In this document: positions 6,563-7,492 of the stretch, piece after piece
Numbering within the stretch: the first letter of the stretch is position 1
Layout: the number at the start of each line of letters is the position of its first letter
NCBI GenBank assembly: GCA_018679315.1
Contig: JAHHLF010000350.1
Location: forward strand, 1 to 7,492
Length of the DNA stretch: 7,492 bases
Direction of reading: 5' to 3'
From: Bacteroidia bacterium
GTDB lineage: Bacteria > Bacteroidota > Bacteroidia > Flavobacteriales > Flavobacteriaceae
Translations under genes and position numbers: made by a program
The notes under the pieces: generated by a model
Databases searched by the model: none
The model's input: the letters and a program-made list of their open reading frames with translations, nothing else
What the model was told of the DNA's origin: nothing

Positions 6563-7492
6563 TTGGATATTTCTCAGATAAATTTTTTGAAGAATAGGAT
6601 ATCAGGGGAATTGCTTACTGATGATTTATCGAGAATGATCTATGCGACAGATGCCTCTGTGTACCGCAAAAGACCGTTAGCAGTGGCCTACCCAAGATCC
6701 ATTGATGATCTCAGGGAATTGATACAGTTTGCAGCTGAAAATGAGGTAGGTCTGGTACCCAGAACGGCAGGTACTTCACTGGCCGGACAGTGCGTTGGCG
6801 AAGGGATCATTGTAGATGTATCAAGGCATTTTACCGAGATCCTGAAACTTGATCCAAAAAAGAAAGAAGTAACCGTGCAACCAGGTGTGGTTCGAGATGA
6901 GTTAAACTTGTTTCTTCAGCCGCATGGCCTGTTCTTTGGACCCAATACGTCTACTTCCAACCGCTGCATGATAGGAGGGATGGTGGGCAACAACTCCAGT
7001 GGAACTACTTCTATAAAATATGGGGTAACCCGGGATAAAGTGGTATCTGTTAAAGGATTGCTTTCGGATGGTTCCTGTGTCACTTTCGAAGATTTAGATA
7101 GCCAACAGCTCCAAGCAAAACTTGCGCAGGACGATCTGGAGGCCAAGATCTACAGGAATTTGATCTCAACCTTCCAAAAGAAAGGGATCAAAGAAGAAAT
7201 TGAAGCCAATTTTCCAAAACCCGAAATCCACAGAAGAAATACAGGTTATGCGCTTGATGTCTTACTTGATTTCCAGGCATTTGGTGGGGATTCACCTTAT
7301 TTGAATCTGTGTAAATTGATTGCCGGCAGTGAAGGCACACTTTTCTTTATTACTGAAATAACCCTGGGTCTGGACAATCTGCCACCGGAATTCTCGGCTA
7401 TGATAGTTCCGCATTATGACACTTTAGAATCCTGTTTAAATGATGTTGTGCCCGCCATGACCCATGATCTCTATATGTGTGAAATGATGGAT
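6563..7492 (+). CDS. FAD-binding oxidoreductase, GlcD/YdiJ-type 2-hydroxyacid dehydrogenase, 3' end cut by window
   Basis: N-terminal FAD-binding part of a large flavoprotein related to D-lactate and D-2-hydroxyglutarate dehydrogenases. Relatives such as E. coli YdiJ carry a C-terminal iron-sulfur domain and reach about 1000 residues; only 310 codons are visible, with no stop before the edge. Numbered from 6563, PRTAGTSLAGQ (66-76), VQPGVVRDEL, FGPNTSTSN (125-133), the Gly-rich GGMVGNNSSGT (138-148) and AGSEGT (254-259) are typical FAD (PCMH-type) contacts, while YATDASVYR (27-35) is the usual start of the conserved core. No ATG precedes this core: the only in-frame ATG, at 6635, would begin two residues before it. 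The frame is open back to 6494, and the TTG at 6563 gives an N-terminus of about the usual length, so it is preferred but uncertain. The gene is divergent from the barrel gene. The exact substrate is unknown. Confidence 0.85.
   Translation, partial: MDISQINFLKNRISGELLTDDLSRMIYATDASVYRKRPLAVAYPRSIDDLRELIQFAAENEVGLVPRTAGTSLAGQCVGEGIIVDVSRHFTEILKLDPKKKEVTVQPGVVRDELNLFLQPHGLFFGPNTSTSNRCMIGGMVGNNSSGTTSIKYGVTRDKVVSVKGLLSDGSCVTFEDLDSQQLQAKLAQDDLEAKIYRNLISTFQKKGIKEEIEANFPKPEIHRRNTGYALDVLLDFQAFGGDSPYLNLCKLIAGSEGTLFFITEITLGLDNLPPEFSAMIVPHYDTLESCLNDVVPAMTHDLYMCEMMD

Overview
The window looks like chromosomal DNA of a Bacteroidota bacterium, most likely a marine Flavobacteriaceae relative. This rests on a Bacteroidota-style phosphoglucosamine mutase, a TlpA-type thioredoxin lipoprotein with an N-terminal DUF4369-like region, two lipoproteins with Bacteroidota-like signals, few Shine-Dalgarno sequences, and several copies of the TAnnTTTG box read by the Bacteroidota primary sigma factor. 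The species cannot be named from the sequence.

Left part (1-2746). A GlmM-type phosphohexosamine mutase, cut by the left edge, ends tail-to-tail against a lipid A type acyltransferase on the minus strand, with an 8-base overlap. Together they supply precursors and acyl chains for the cell envelope. The acyltransferase is divergent from a rhomboid intramembrane protease. Their two -7 boxes are the arms of a perfect 18-base palindrome at 2062-2079, so the promoters overlap and probably compete.

Middle (2747-4768). A 322-base gap has no convincing intact gene, but it carries a minus-strand open frame without a start codon (2741-2929) that may be the decayed end of a gene. Next is a 548-residue lipoprotein with about seven LVIVD-like propeller blades and a C-terminal beta-solenoid-like region. 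It is the least characterised gene here. A strong hairpin terminator (4738-4768) closes it.

Right part (4767-7492). Two minus-strand genes follow one another: a small outer-membrane beta-barrel protein (upstream) and a TlpA/ResA-like thioredoxin lipoprotein (downstream), each with a candidate TAnnTTTG box. Divergent from the barrel gene, and cut by the right edge, is the N-terminal FAD-binding part of a large GlcD/YdiJ-type 2-hydroxyacid dehydrogenase that seems to lack an ATG start.

The window is mostly envelope housekeeping: peptidoglycan and lipid A precursors, membrane proteolysis, periplasmic or surface redox chemistry and outer-membrane proteins. I see no tRNA, rRNA, CRISPR array, insertion sequence or defence system. 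The features most worth a second look are the palindromic divergent promoter, the propeller-solenoid lipoprotein and the possible gene remnant.
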